The position numbers were made by a program, and so were the translations under genes. The notes below the pieces were generated by a model that had not been told where the DNA came from, did not search any database, and saw only the letters and a program-made list of their open reading frames with translations. From Plazaster borealis (Eukaryota > Echinodermata > Asteroidea > Forcipulatida > Labidiasteridae), in NCBI GenBank assembly GCA_021014325.1, contig CM037462.1:8848501-8912500 (forward strand): a stretch of DNA of 64,000 bases, given 5' to 3'. This document shows, piece after piece, positions 37,272 to 46,689 of the stretch. The stretch's first letter is position 1, and every line of letters starts with the position of its first letter.

Positions 37272-40200
37272 TTTGTTGTTGTTGTTGTTCTTCTTCTCGT
37301 TCTTTCTCTTGTTGTTGTTCTTTTTCGTCTTCTTCTTCCTGATGTTGTTCTTGATGTTGTTCGTTGCTGTTTGTAGACGGGACAGCTGTAGCAGAGATGG
37401 TTTGGTTTGAACATCCACGCTTCGGTAACCCAATCAGTCGAATCTGGACGCCGCACGTTCTCTTCTCTGGGACGGACTTCTTCTTCAGATTGGAGAAGAT
37501 GGCGATACCGGGAGGCAGACAGCTAGAGGTCATCATCAGTGCACAGTATTTCGCCGAGAAGCTCGTCTTGTCTTGGGTCGAAGGTGAGAGAAACATTTGA
37601 ACTTAAAGTGGTGTTGGTATAGATTCTTTTTGGTTCTCACGTTCTGTGTAAAACCTACAAAAAACAAAGTTGGAACGCAAAACGTGTAGGGCATAAGTCT
37701 AGCATTTTTATCAAATTTTGACCATTGGTTTGTTTTCCCTAGACCCTTCGTCCAGCTGGTCCGACCCTTCCAAGATTTATCACCGAGTTATTGAAGAAAT
37801 CGTCGATGAGCGTTATTTTGATATCGAGGCGAGTGGAGTTGGTATTCTTCACAATCTTAGTTTAAAAAACCATCAGAAAATCGTCATCAATTCGTTTCGT
37901 TAACGGTTGTATTACATTTTCTGGTTGAGAAAAGATGAGGATATTGCAACCTTTGTAACGACAGGTTGTTGAAGAAAACACAGTGGCGTGATAGGTTAAA
38001 AGGGTAGTAGAGAGCCGAGTAAAATACGTAACATGGAAGGTCGGGTATACATTCGCTTATGGTAATATTTCAGAATCATGGAAATATAAAGACACGCTTC
38101 AGCAGAAATAGATTTCTCTCTTTTGGTCTCACAAACTGGATCTTGATTTTGATATTAATCACTTCTCTTTGTTTTTCTTTCTCCCGCCTAGCTTGTTGAC
38201 CTAAATGCAGACGGACAATTAGATTTGCTGGTATCAGTAAATAGGTAATTATGAACCTTCTACAACCATAATTCACAAAAGACAATAACAAGGTAGTTTG
38301 ATTATTAGTGGGGGTTTTTTCAAAGTTTTTATTTTGCTATTTAGCCCTGGTGTTGGCGGTCTCCTTTTTGTGTGTGTGGGTGTGTGTGTGAGCGTGTCTA
38401 TCCATTCAAACCGAGGACTTTAACAAAATGGATCCGGGTGTTTGACAGAGCGAAGACGTCCTCGCTTCGTTTTCGTGTACAAACCCAATGGGGACGTTGC
38501 TAAAAAAAAACCACTATGTCCAAGCAATGGGAGAACAAAGACAAGTCCTCGGTAAGCGGGATTCACAAATGGGTGTGTTTGTGTGTGTGTCAATATCTTT
38601 GTTCGGGTGCCAGTCAGAAAACCATACAACCTTTAACGTCCGTGTAGCCAGGGATCACACCAAGTTTACGATACAGCCTCTGGGAAAGGAAAGCGGCAAT
38701 ACGGGAGATAGAGGATGCGACTTTTTATTCCAACTATCAAATAACAAACCACAAGGGAAACTGTCCGGGTAATTAATTTGAAATCAATTTTGGATTGAAC
38801 GAGGAAAGATTGACTAGAACGGGATTTGAACCTGCGACCTCCGGATTAACGTGCCAGGAAATTGTTTGGTAATATAAATACAAGTGTTAGAAATACAGCA
38901 ATTAAAATGGCCATATTGTCAGTGTGATTTAAGTTTACCTTTCACCGATGTGTGACACGCTACTTAGTGTTGTCGAAGTCATGGAGAGGGGAGGGCGGCG
39001 GTGCTGGGGGTGTAATGGTATACAGGCACCTAGGACGGGACTCGGACCGACGACCTGATGCATTCTAAAGAAGATGTACCCGCTAATCATAAAGTGTTTT
39101 ATTAATTACTTGCAGTGACAAAAATGGCAAACTCGTGGCATATGAGATTCCACGAGATTTCCGTACGGGTGCATGGAAACGTCACATGATCGCAGAGGGA
39201 TTCATACCAAGCAATATCATCATAACGGAAGGAAACGGATCACCGGGGATTCCCCGAGCTTTCTATCCAGAACCACGTGGTGACAGGTAGCTAGAGGTCA
39301 TAAGTTGGGATTTAAAATTTGACCTGATGAAGAGTCAAATACGAAAAGGTTGGAACTCAACCTCGTCCCCATGGTGTGTCGAGCAGTACGATCGAGGTTG
39401 ACCGCTCTCTCACCCTGGTATTGGATCGTTTGCATATCCAACATTTTTGGATACGTATGCAAATTAGAATAGTCTGGCTGTGAACATGGTGAATACTGAA
39501 TGAGTACAACTTAACATGTTTACGTTAGACTTCTGTACACCAGTCGTTGTCCAATCAGGGTCCAAGTAAGGAGTTTCCCTCCCAGGATTTACTATTGTAA
39601 ACATGGTTGGAAATAAAGTGAACCCTCCATGAGTGAACCATGGTGTAAGATATGCCTCCAATTATCTTATGCACATTGCCACTTTCATTGTATAAATAGC
39701 GCCCTCAAGGGTTGAGACATGTAATCTCTCATCTTCCAATATGGCGAGTTAAACAGGTGAGCCTTTTACATTTGACATCAATAAACCCATGTGATATCCC
39801 ACAAACTGGCGACGAGGATGACTTAAAAACTTTATCTAACTGATATATTATATACCTCAACTCTTCAACTAGACATTTGGCATTTTGAAGCAGTATTTAT
39901 TGCTGAATTAGTGATTTGGGTCCCGTTTTCGCAAATATTGACAACGTGATCTCCGTCATACTATTTTTGTGCATGCTATACACATAGTCAACGTGAATAG
40001 TCGGTGTGCATTACGATGGCGTCCATGATGATCGGTCGTATCGATCCCTTCAACAACGCAGAAGAGGATTGGCCAACATATGTTGAACGTTTAGAGCAAT
40101 ATTTTTAGGTAAACAGTTTAGATGATAGCAAGAAAGTTCCGGCTCTGATAAGTCTTATTGGAAGTAAAACATGGGCTGTTGAAGAATTTGACAACACCCG

Positions 40201-43200
40201 CCAAACCCTCCTCCAAAACTTATGATGAACTTGTGAACATTTTATCTTCACATCTGTCTCCCAAACCCCTGGTAATTGCGGAGCGGTTTCGATTTCATGA
40301 AAGAGATCAGAGAGAGGGGGAACGTGTCAGCGTCTATCAAGCTGAGTTACGCAGGTTAGCTGAGCACTGTAACTTCAGGGAGTATCTCAATGAAGCTCTA
40401 CATGATAGATTTGTCTGCGGATTGCGAGCTGGTAACATCCAAAAACGGTTATTGGCTGAAGATAAGCTCACATTGAAAAAATCTACAGAATTAGCAATCG
40501 CAATGGAAACCGCAGCCAAAGATGCAGTTGAACTACAACAACAACTGAATCCAAACAATGCAGTACATGCCATAACTACAAAGAAGTCTTCTTACTCTTC
40601 TTCATTTTCTTCATCTTGCTACTGATGTGGAAAAAAAGGACACACTCCTGACAACTGCCGTTTTAAAGATGGAACATGTCACTCCTGTGGAAAACATGGT
40701 CACATAGCACCAGTCTGCCGATCCAAACCACCTCGCACTCCATCCAACAAACCCCAACCCTATCAGAAGCGTAAGGGGAATGTTAAGGTCATGGAGGAAA
40801 TCTCAAATATGGATGATGATGATGATGATGTATTGATAGCCAGAGTAAGCATCCACACTGTTGACCGCACTGCTTGTGACATAAGTACTGCTGTATTTGT
40901 GACTCTACATCTCAATAACACTCAAGTCAAAATGGAAGTGGTCACTGGTTCTGCATTCACAATACTTTCCATGGCAGACTACAATAAATACTTACCTCAT
41001 GAGAAGCTGCTAAAGACAAAGGTGAAGTTACAAACCTACACTGGAGAGAAAGTCACTCCTGCAGGAATCGTTGAAGTCAATGTCTCGTACAACATGCAGC
41101 ACTATTTTGGTAAACTGTACGTCGTTGCAGGTGGTGGACCTCCATTACTTTGCCGTGATTGGCTAGCGCACATAAAGCTGGATTGGCCCAACTTGCTAGC
41201 AATTTCGACGGTACAACCCACAACGACCTCTGAAGAAAAACTAAAATCACTCCTGAATGAATATCCTGAGCTCTTCAGTGAAGGAATTGGTGGGCTGAAA
41301 GAGATAAGAGGAAAACTCAAACTAAAGGAAAATGCGCAACCTGTCTTCATGAAAGCGAGACAGGTGCCATACGCCCTTCGACCGAAAGTTGAAGCTGAAC
41401 TAGAGAAACTTCAGCGGCAGAACATAATAGAACCTGTAGAGAATAGTGAGCGGGCAACCCCGATAGTCCCTGTACCCAAACCGAATGGTGGTGTCGCATT
41501 TGTGGTTACTTCAAAGTGACAGTCAATCCAAATATAATCGTTGATCACTACCCCATGCCGAGAGTAGAAGATGTCTTTGCCACACTTTCGGGAGGACAGA
41601 AGTACAGCACACTTGATTTACGTCAAGCTTACCTACATATGGTGATGGAGTCCGAGTCAAAAAAGTTACTCACGATCAACACCCACAGGGGACTCTTTGC
41701 CTTCAACCGCCTAGCTTTTGGTGCAGCATCTGCACCTGCCATGTGGCAAAGAACCATGGAACAAGTGCTCCAAGGCATACCTGGCGTCCAATGTATCCTT
41801 GATGACATGATTACCACTGGCCGCACTGGTGAAGAGCATCTTGACAACTTAAGGAGAGTCCTCCAAAGACTTAAAAAAGTGGACTACGCTTGAATCAAGC
41901 AAAGTGTGAATTTCTCAAGAAGAAAGTAATGTTCTGCGGTCATGAGATAACGGAAGATGGTCTCAAGAAAACTGAGGACAAAATCAATGCTGTGATGAAT
42001 GCACCATGCCCCACTGATGTCAGCCAATTGCGATCCTTTCTGGGCTTGGTAAATTACTACCACCGGTTCTTACCCAACTTAGCAACTGAGCTACACCCGT
42101 TACATCAGCTGCTCGAGAAGAACCACAAGTGGGAATGGAATGCAAGCTGTGAAAAGGCATTTCAAAAAGCAAAATCACTCATCACTACAGATGAAGTCCT
42201 AACCCATTATGACCCAAGTCTTCAAGCAAAACTTGCATGTGATGCTTCACTATATGGCCTGGGTGCGGTTATGTCACATGTCATGCCCGATGGATCAGAG
42301 CGTCCCATATCGTACGCATCTCGCACACTAACGACTGCCGAACGCAACTACTCTCAGATAGACAAAGAGGCACTTGCTTTGGTGTGGGGTGTGAAGAAAT
42401 TTAATCTCTACTTATGTGGACGGAAATTCACTTTAGTGACTGACCACCAACCACTTACCTCCATCTTTAATCCAGTAAAGAGCACCTCTGTAACCACTGC
42501 TGCAGGCCTTGTGAGATATGCAGTTTTTCTTGTTGGTCACGATTATGACATCGAGTTATAAGAGCACTACACTACACGGCAACGCTGATGGCTTATCTCG
42601 ATTGCCCTTGGGCCAAACAATGTCCCCACAGAATGATCCAGTCGACATATTCAACATGACTCAATTTGAGACTTTACCAGTCTCCAGCACTGATGTTAGT
42701 AAAGAGACAGCTAGAGATCCCCTACTTGCCAGAGTGTTTGAGAACACCCTGAAGGGGGCCCAAGAATCTTGATCCAACTCTAGCAACATTTTAGTCGCAG
42801 AAACGAGATCACTCTGTATGATGGTTGCTTGATGTGGGGAATCTGTGTTATCGTCCCCAACAAACTGCGCACGAAAGTACTAAATGAGGTCCATGAAGGC
42901 CATTTGGGTATAATAATAACAATAATACAAGCATTTGTAAAGCGCCATCTATCTATGTAGACATATTCCGAGGCGCTTGATGAAAAGAAACTGTCCAGAA
43001 CTCTACAAATAATTAAATAATACATGTACATGTATGTGTACTTGAAACAAAACCAGCAATCTAATTATAAGTTGAGTTAAACAGGAATGTTTTAAGAAGG
43101 CATTTGAAGGTACGTAAAGATTGACAGCTACGAATTTCCTGAGGCAAAGAGTTCCACAGAGTGGGCGCCGTAACTGAGAAGGCATTGTCCCCATACGATG

Positions 43201-46200
43201 TTCTAGTTCTTGGTGTCACAAGAAGATGTTTGTCAGATGACCTTAGGTGGCAATTAGGGGAATACTGGATGAGGAGATCCTGCAGATATGTTGGTGCGCT
43301 GTCATTGAGGGCTTTCCAGGTAAGTAGGATTATTTTGAAGTCAACCCTCTGTTTGACTTGAAGCCAGTGAAGATTTCTCAGGACTGGAGTAATGTGGTAA
43401 AATTTCCGTGTTCGGGATAAGACACGAGCCGCAGTGTTTTGAACATGTTGAAGTTTGCACATGAGAGTGTTGGTGATTCCAAACTGAAGTGAGTTGCCAT
43501 TATCCAACCTTGATGTCACGAGAGCATGGATAAGGATGGCAGCCGACTCATCAGTCAGGATTTGGCAGATGCTGTTGATGTTTCTAATATGGTAGTATGA
43601 CGTTTGGCAAACTTTCTTGACATGTGATTCCATTGACATCGTGCTGTCAAACATGATGCCAAGATTACGTGCAATCGTAGAACGTTAAATATTAGTAGTC
43701 TCAAATTGCATCTGGTTGCATCTGATTTTATCCTGGCTACGTTTGGAAGTGATAATTAGAAGTTCGGTCTTGTCGTCGTGAAATTTTAATTTATTCCTGG
43801 TCATTCATTGCTTAAGATCACAAACACATTGTTCAATACGCTGTCTCACGGAATGTTCGTCGTCTTGGTTTCCTAGATGAAACGATCCATATATCTGTGT
43901 GTCGTCTGCATAGCAATGAACTTGAAGTTGATGCCTCCGTACAATAGCGGCAATAGGCTCCGAGTATATTGTGAAGAATAAGGGACCTAATACTGATCCT
44001 TGAGGGACGCCAGAAGAAAGTGAGATGGGAGATGATAAGTTCCATTGATGTTCACAGTCTGTTTTCGATGACATATATACATTGTATGATCTAATCCATC
44101 GTCAAGATGAAGATTCTTGCACGTAGTTTTGCTTGGTGGCCAGGAATTGACCACGACATTCAACAGTTAGCAAAAGGATGCACCGGCTGCCAACAGGTCC
44201 AGCACATCCCAGCTCAAGCCCCACTTCACACTTGGGAATGGCCTGCAAAACCTTGGCAGAGAATACTCATCGATTATGCCGGGCCATTCTTGGGACACAT
44301 GTTCTTGGTAGTAGTAGATGCTCATTCAAAGTGGCCTGAAGTAATACCTACCAAAGCTACTACATCTAATAAGACGATCGATATCCTGAGAACAATTTTT
44401 GCACGATATGGCATTCCAGAACAACTCGTGCGTGACAATGGCCCCCAATTTAAGTCTGATGAGTTTGAAATGTTTATGAAGCAGAATGGCATTAAGCACA
44501 TCACCTCAGCCCCATATCACCCATCCACGAATGGTCTTGCAGAGCGCTTTGTGCAAACATTCAAAAATGGACTGAAGTCTATAGTGGGAGAGGAAGGTTC
44601 AATCACTCAAAAGCTGTCCCGGTTCCTGATTGCGTATCGCAATGCCCCCCATGCCACGACTGGACAGTCATCAAACCAGACATTCGTCACCGTGTCACTC
44701 AGAAAAAGGTAGAACAGACGGTGTGTCACAATTCCTCAAAGGCAATTCGAGAACTACACGAGAATCAACATGTGCTAGTTCGTGACTACAGAGGCCCTCA
44801 GAAGTGGATAACTGGAGTTTTCAATGCACGCACTGGCCCGCTGTCATATGAAGTAAGAGTTGGCCCAGACACCATCTGGCGTAGACACATTGATGAACTT
44901 CTTGACGCAGAAACTGCAAAACCCTTCGATCAACTGCCAGAGATGGACCCTGATACTCTACCTTCTGTCATTCCAGAGACCAGTGGCCAGACTACATCAG
45001 ATCCCCCAATAACTTCCACATCACCAGGATCTACATCACCCTTACAGAGTGGAAACGAACAACCAACTTCTGTTTCTACACCAACAGGATCTCCTTCAAA
45101 GACTGAGCGTCGCAATCCGCTGCGAACTCGGAAACCCCCTGATAAACTTGATCTTTAGCCGATGGCTATAGAAACCATGATTCACAGAAACTGTATTCTT
45201 GTTCCGAGGCTTGGGAAGCCACGTTGAATTCTGTTTATTATTATTGTTCCGTAGAATTAGTGTTTTTGGAAAGTTGCTAAATTCATAACAAAAGATTTGT
45301 TGTTAAACAAAAGCAGGCAATTTGCTCTTTACTTGTTTGTTAACCTGCAGTTTATATCAATATCTAAAGGAGAAAGTTAAACATGCCTTCATTCATACAG
45401 GTTTTCATTTTGACAAATTATGTGCATAAATAACTTGAACTCTGAACTCTCTAATTTAGTTGGCAGGAAATGTAAGATATGCCTCCAATTATCTTATGCA
45501 CATTGCCACTTTCATTGGTTAAATAGCGCCCTCAAGGGTTGAGACATGTAATCTCTCATCTTCCAATATGGCGAGTTAAACAGGTGAGCCTTTTACATTT
45601 GACATCAATAAACCCATGTGATATCCCACACATGGGGACGAGGTTGGTTGGAACTTGACTGAAATGGGATGGCTCTAGCCTGTATTAAAACACACCTGTG
45701 TTTAAGAGGCTAAACCTATAGGGGTTGCACAAAAACATATCTTGGCATGCTTAATAGCTCCATGCTTTTAACCTAATTAAATGCATTTCAAAAATTTACC
45801 AACTAGGCGAGGGCATCATTTTCAGTTGCAACTGCCCTCCCAAAATTTGGGCAAACAGTGGGGAAATTTCGGGCACAGCAATAAGAAACAAATTGGGAAA
45901 GAAAAACCTGAATAGACCTCTTACCCGGTATTAGAAATTGGTACTTATATTTGTATCTGTGTGAAATTTGGGGCAAATCAATCCCTCTGCCCCCCCCCCC
46001 CCCCATCCAAAGAGTCCCTATGCCTGTACCTACAATCTAGCTTTGTTCAAACCTTATATTAATTGGATATATATACTCAATGATTTTCTCTTTGTTATGG
46101 TCTGGTACCCTTCCCTTTATGCAGCAAATTGTGTCTCGGACCTTAACCCTAACCAGCCCCCCAAACTTTTCAAAATCCAACTGCATGTTTTGTGTGATTC

Positions 46201-46689
46201 TGTTAGACTGAGGAATGCACTGGTAAACTGATCATGCTTTACATGGGATCGGGCATAATACCACCATAGTCAGAGTCCAACAGTTTGTGCGATGGGTTAC
46301 CATAATGCTGTGGGATTTTTTTGAGAGTGTGAGGCCGGGAAGGATCCAAGTTAGTCACTCAAGGGAGTTTGGGGTAATGGGCTTGCTGAGGGCAGCATCA
46401 TACAACAATTTTTAATAACAACTTACAAGAAAACCAAATTGTCCATCTCTATATCAGATACAAGCCCATGATTCTCCTTACCGGAGACGACGACAGCAAT
46501 GTCTACCTGTTTGAGAGCACCTCAGACAACGATCCCTCCGTCTGGACCTACAGCATGACGTCGATATTCTACGCCAATGGAACCATAGGAGGACCGGCCA
46601 TCAAAGACATTGATGGGGATGGGTATGCAGAGATCTTCATTCCTGCCTACTCCGAGGGGACGCTCAATGTCTACACCTTTAAACCTTAG
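33456..46689 (+). CDS. Secreted FG-GAP/VCBS-like calcium-motif protein, paralog 2
   Basis: Nine exons: 33456-33602, 34522-34669, 35445-35552, 36427-36555, 37377-37583, 37743-37828, 38192-38244, 39116-39286 and 46458-46689. The product is 426 residues and the reading frame is open throughout. Exons 2-9 have exactly the same lengths as in paralog 1 (148, 108, 129, 207, 86, 53, 171 and 232 nt), which supports tandem duplication. The signal peptide ends GQA (residue 18). The DMNNDGRID, DLNADGQLD and DIDGDGYAE loops are conserved. The exon 6 donor reads GAG then GCGAGT, a GC-AG intron. Intron 8 is 7,171 bp because of a retrotransposon. Exon 9 is almost identical in DNA to that of paralog 1, unlike the other exons. 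Function unknown. The gene could be poorly expressed because of the large intron, but nothing in the coding sequence shows decay. Confidence 0.88.
33644..33968. mobile_element. MITE with 20-bp perfect terminal inverted repeats
   Basis: The left end, AGGCCAAGTTCGCGCAAGGA, is exactly complementary to the right end. The interior has no ORF and carries GTCGACTAG words. A weakly similar stretch (CAGTCGACTAGAC) is at about 61210. It lies in FG-GAP gene 2 intron 1. Confidence 0.8.
34900..35075. repeat. (AAAC)n-rich simple repeat
   Basis: Runs of AAACAAAC and CAACAACC in FG-GAP gene 2 intron 2. The Cys/Leu/Phe-rich minus-strand frame over it is translated simple sequence. Confidence 0.9.
37164..37360. 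repeat. (TTG)n microsatellite just before exon 5 of FG-GAP gene 2
   Basis: TTG and TTC trinucleotides run almost up to the acceptor at 37376 and may serve as its pyrimidine tract. The poly-Gln, poly-Asn and poly-Leu frames over it are artefacts. Confidence 0.9.
38363..38590. repeat. Single inverted unit of the ~187-bp repeat
   Basis: It is the reverse complement of the unit at 22290-22865, flanked on both sides by GT repeats, in FG-GAP gene 2 intron 7. Sequence from 38587 on joins a family D SINE-like segment. Confidence 0.8.
38587..38865 (-). mobile_element. SINE-like element, family D (rearranged copy)
   Basis: It shares TCAATATCTTTGTTC, GTGTAGCCAGGGATCACACC and GATGCGACTTTTT with 60437-60580. 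Near 38820-38860 it has the tRNA-like GGTTCAAATCCCG (minus strand) next to TCCGGAGGTC. The order of parts differs from the copy at 60 kb. Confidence 0.5.
39644..39803 (+). repeat. 5' LTR
   Basis: 160 bp, TG...CA. A TATA box (TATAAATA) is at 39691-39698 and an AATAAA lies near the end (CATCAATAAACCC). It differs from the 3' LTR at two neighbouring bases, both at the edge of the TATA box. Confidence 0.95.
39807..39820 (+). other. Primer binding site for tRNA-Ser
   Basis: TGGCGACGAGGATG starts 4 bases after the 5' LTR. It is the complement of the 3' end of animal tRNA-Ser(GCU), which ends CATCCTCGTCG plus CCA (recalled family knowledge). Confidence 0.75.
40016..40780 (+). pseudogene. Broken gag of the LTR element
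   Basis: The frame opens at ATG 40016 and is stopped by TAG at 40106. A change of frame follows near 40155-40170. The capsid-like part is open to TGA 40623. That stop falls inside the first of two CCHC zinc knuckles (CxxCxxxxHxxxxC); the second knuckle, near 40680-40720, is intact. Retrotransposon gag forms the particle and its knuckles bind RNA. No functional product is expected. Confidence 0.88.
40782..42772 (+). pseudogene. Broken pol, part 1: protease, reverse transcriptase, RNase H
   Basis: The protease segment has VTGS where a DTG/DSG active site is expected, so the catalytic Asp is lost (about 40943). Frame changes occur near 41490-41519, near 41875-41893 and near 42550-42561. The reverse transcriptase region (to about 41890) keeps the Asp pair, in the form ILDD, and LDLRQAY. 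The RNase H region keeps LACDASLYGLGAV and TDHQPL. Each segment alone is open for 70-240 codons. Confidence 0.9.
42773..42910 (+). pseudogene. Integrase N-terminal fragment, left of the LINE insertion
   Basis: The translated sequence includes the His pair of the HHCC zinc motif (VHEGHLG) just before the junction. The matching Cys pair (GCTGC) lies beyond the inserted LINE at about 44175. The module is therefore split. Confidence 0.8.
42911..44098 (-). mobile_element. 5'-truncated LINE (CR1/L2-like) nested in the LTR element
   Basis: The minus strand encodes the end of a non-LTR reverse transcriptase (SGVPQGSVLGPLFF, YADDTQ) at 44074-43805, then a C-terminal thumb-like region at 43654-43061 ending in RTFKCLLKTFLF. 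Stops lie between them, so it is dead. The 3' end (left side) has GCGCCTCGG...GGCGCTTTACAAATGC and a TTATTA-type tail. It splits the host integrase in its zinc motif. I found no clear target duplication. Confidence 0.88.
44099..45158 (+). pseudogene. Integrase core and C-terminal part, right of the LINE
   Basis: 44107-44712 carries the retroviral-type integrase core. The D,D-35-E residues are visible in IDYAGPF, DNGPQF and STNGLAERF. After a stop and a change of frame at 44710-44721, the C-terminal part has a GPY-like GPLSYEVRV and a tail rich in Ser, Thr and Pro. It ends at 45158, 312 bp before the 3' LTR. With the N-terminal module separated it is a pseudogene. Confidence 0.88.
45159..45470. 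other. 3' untranslated stretch of the LTR element
   Basis: AT-rich, no reading frame. A weak purine stretch, GGCAGGAAA, directly precedes the 3' LTR and is the best candidate for the polypurine tract. Confidence 0.5.
45471..45630 (+). repeat. 3' LTR
   Basis: 160 bp, identical to the 5' LTR apart from two adjacent substitutions that alter the first bases of the TATA box (TATAAATA reads GTTAAATA-like here). The right copy of CATGG follows at once. Confidence 0.95.

Larger units (their letters stand above)
39644..45630 (+). mobile_element. Ty3/gypsy-type LTR retrotransposon, degenerate
   Basis: A 5,987-bp element in intron 8 of FG-GAP gene 2, in the same orientation as the gene. It has 160-bp LTRs (TG...CA), an exact 5-bp target duplication CATGG (39639-39643 and 45631-45635) and a primer site complementary to a tRNA-Ser 3' end. 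Gag precedes pol in the order protease, reverse transcriptase, RNase H, integrase, which is the Ty3/gypsy order. The coding region has several stops and frame changes, a Val in place of the protease catalytic Asp, and a LINE inserted in integrase. It can no longer act by itself. Confidence 0.95.

Noticed and set aside
37210..37596. Long minus-strand frame with poly-Gln
   Set aside because: It is the reverse of a (TTG)n microsatellite plus the antisense of FG-GAP gene 2 exon 5.
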